From: an uncultured Propionibacteriaceae bacterium
GTDB lineage: Bacteria > Actinomycetota > Actinomycetes > Propionibacteriales > Propionibacteriaceae
DNA: 14,038 nucleotides
NCBI GenBank assembly: GCA_947038745.1
Contig: CAMQXE010000008.1
Coordinates: forward strand, 1-14,038
Reading direction: 5' to 3'
The notes below the pieces were generated by a model. That model had not been told where the DNA came from, did no database searches, and saw only the letters and a list, made by a program, of their open reading frames with translations. Each line of letters opens with the position of its first letter. Within the stretch, counting starts at the first letter, position 1. Below, one piece after another: positions 13,661 through 14,038 of the stretch. The position numbers and the translations under genes are program-made.

Positions 13661-13918
13661 ATGACATGGGACGAGTCGAGCTCAAGCAATTTTGGAGCAG
13701 CAATCCAACGTCTCCGGGCAGCCCAAGGGCTATCCCAAGAAGCCCTTGCCTATCGAGCAGGCATCACAAAAAATCAGGTGCAACTCATCGAAAATGGTCG
13801 ATCATCTGGAAGAAAAGATAATGCGGGCCCATCTAATCCCCGAATGTCTACAGTCGCCGGGCTAGCACAAGCGCTTAACTGCTCGATCATAAAGCTACTG
13901 GATGAAGCTGGACTCTAG
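13661..13918 (+). CDS. Small XRE-family helix-turn-helix regulator
   Basis: An 85-residue protein that is little more than one Cro/C1-type HTH domain. FGAAIQRLRAAQGLSQEALAYRAGITKNQVQLIENGR (11-47) is the classic pattern, with the recognition helix around TKNQVQLIENG. A short insert, SSGRKDNAGPSNPRMS (48-63), separates it from the last helices (TVAGLAQALNCSIIKLLDEAGL). It should bind DNA as a dimer. Reading frames starting earlier, at 13589, would add a hydrophobic leader unlike the family. ATG 13661 is preferred: no Shine-Dalgarno is present but TAAATATATG lies directly before it, suggesting a leaderless transcript. It diverges from the lipoprotein gene and probably regulates it and itself. 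This link is inferred from arrangement only. Confidence 0.88.
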   Translation: MTWDESSSSNFGAAIQRLRAAQGLSQEALAYRAGITKNQVQLIENGRSSGRKDNAGPSNPRMSTVAGLAQALNCSIIKLLDEAGL

Positions 13919-13932
13919 CCGACAACGTAGAG

Positions 13933-13962
13933 AGGCACCCCACGCACTGGCGCAGGATGCCT
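13933..13962 (-). terminator. Terminator-like hairpin after the minus-strand gene at the right edge
   Basis: On the minus strand GGCATCCTGCGC pairs with GCGTGGGGTGCC around a CAGT loop, 12 bp with three G/U wobbles. The wobbles pair only in the minus-strand RNA, where they are allowed, while the plus-strand RNA would have A/C mismatches. This favours function for the minus-strand gene ending at 13982. The U-tract is weak (CTCTCTACGTT). It also separates that gene from the convergent HTH gene. Confidence 0.55.
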
Positions 13963-13981
13963 TTCGCAGACGTGCTACTTA

Positions 13982-14038
13982 TTAAAGGTCAGCTTCGTAT
14001 TTGGCAATAGCCCGGGCAAGACGAGTGACGCCTTCACG
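13982..14038 (-). CDS. C-terminal end of an unidentified protein, possibly a PLP-dependent aminotransferase
   Basis: Only the last 18 codons and the TAA (13982-13984) are in the window; they read REGVTRLARAIAKYEADL. An E-G-V-x-R-L-A-x-A-I ending is common in class I/II and MocR-type aminotransferases, but so short a piece cannot settle the family. The gene continues beyond the right edge, and the reading frame choice rests on this resemblance and on the hairpin that follows the stop. Confidence 0.45.
   Translation of the reverse strand, partial: REGVTRLARAIAKYEADL

Overview
The window reads as chromosomal DNA from a moderate-GC actinobacterium, most likely a Corynebacterium or close relative. 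This is an inference from the actinobacterial-type Dcd, a small FHA protein, a proline-rich protein coupled to DeoC, and GTG or apparently leaderless starts. It cannot be fixed to a species from this sequence alone.

Left part (1-2290): the 3' end of a gene for a proline-rich protein overlaps deoC (deoxyribose-phosphate aldolase). Two hairpins follow, one of them a strong intrinsic terminator that works on both strands. Facing deoC are a small FHA-domain protein gene and dcd (dCTP deaminase, probably the bifunctional dCTP deaminase/dUTPase type), both on the minus strand. A gap of about 920 bases (2291-3211) has no convincing gene but holds an 18-bp-stem inverted repeat and a possible decayed reading frame.

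Middle part (3212-7528): a compact plus-strand operon. It encodes a small secreted Cys-containing protein of the I36 / beta-gamma-crystallin-like type, then a lipoprotein, a membrane-anchored periplasmic-adaptor-like protein with a peptidoglycan-binding domain, a MacB-type ABC ATPase and a MacB/FtsX-type permease. The last three genes overlap their upstream neighbours, at two or three junctions by exactly 20 nt, and a strong hairpin separates the secreted-protein gene from the rest. The layout resembles actinobacterial and Gram-positive secreted-peptide plus MacAB-like transporter cassettes. This is the best candidate in the window for a poorly described system.

Right part (7525-12989): a minus-strand citrate lyase operon in the order citC-citD-citE-citF-citXG, with a Nudix hydrolase gene (mutT-like) just upstream. 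citF is broken by a frameshift that looks like a 10-nt deletion in the conserved SGGH region. CitE has unusual substitutions at two otherwise invariant motifs (PKTE and GAED). No citrate transporter or regulator is present. The operon may therefore be decaying, or the deletion could be a sequencing error. The permease and citXG genes converge so tightly that their stop codons share one CTAG.

Right end (13055-14038): a terminator, a DUF5067-like lipoprotein gene (minus), a divergent small XRE-type HTH regulator gene (plus) with a short shared promoter region, a terminator-like hairpin, and the last codons of a minus-strand gene that may be an aminotransferase.
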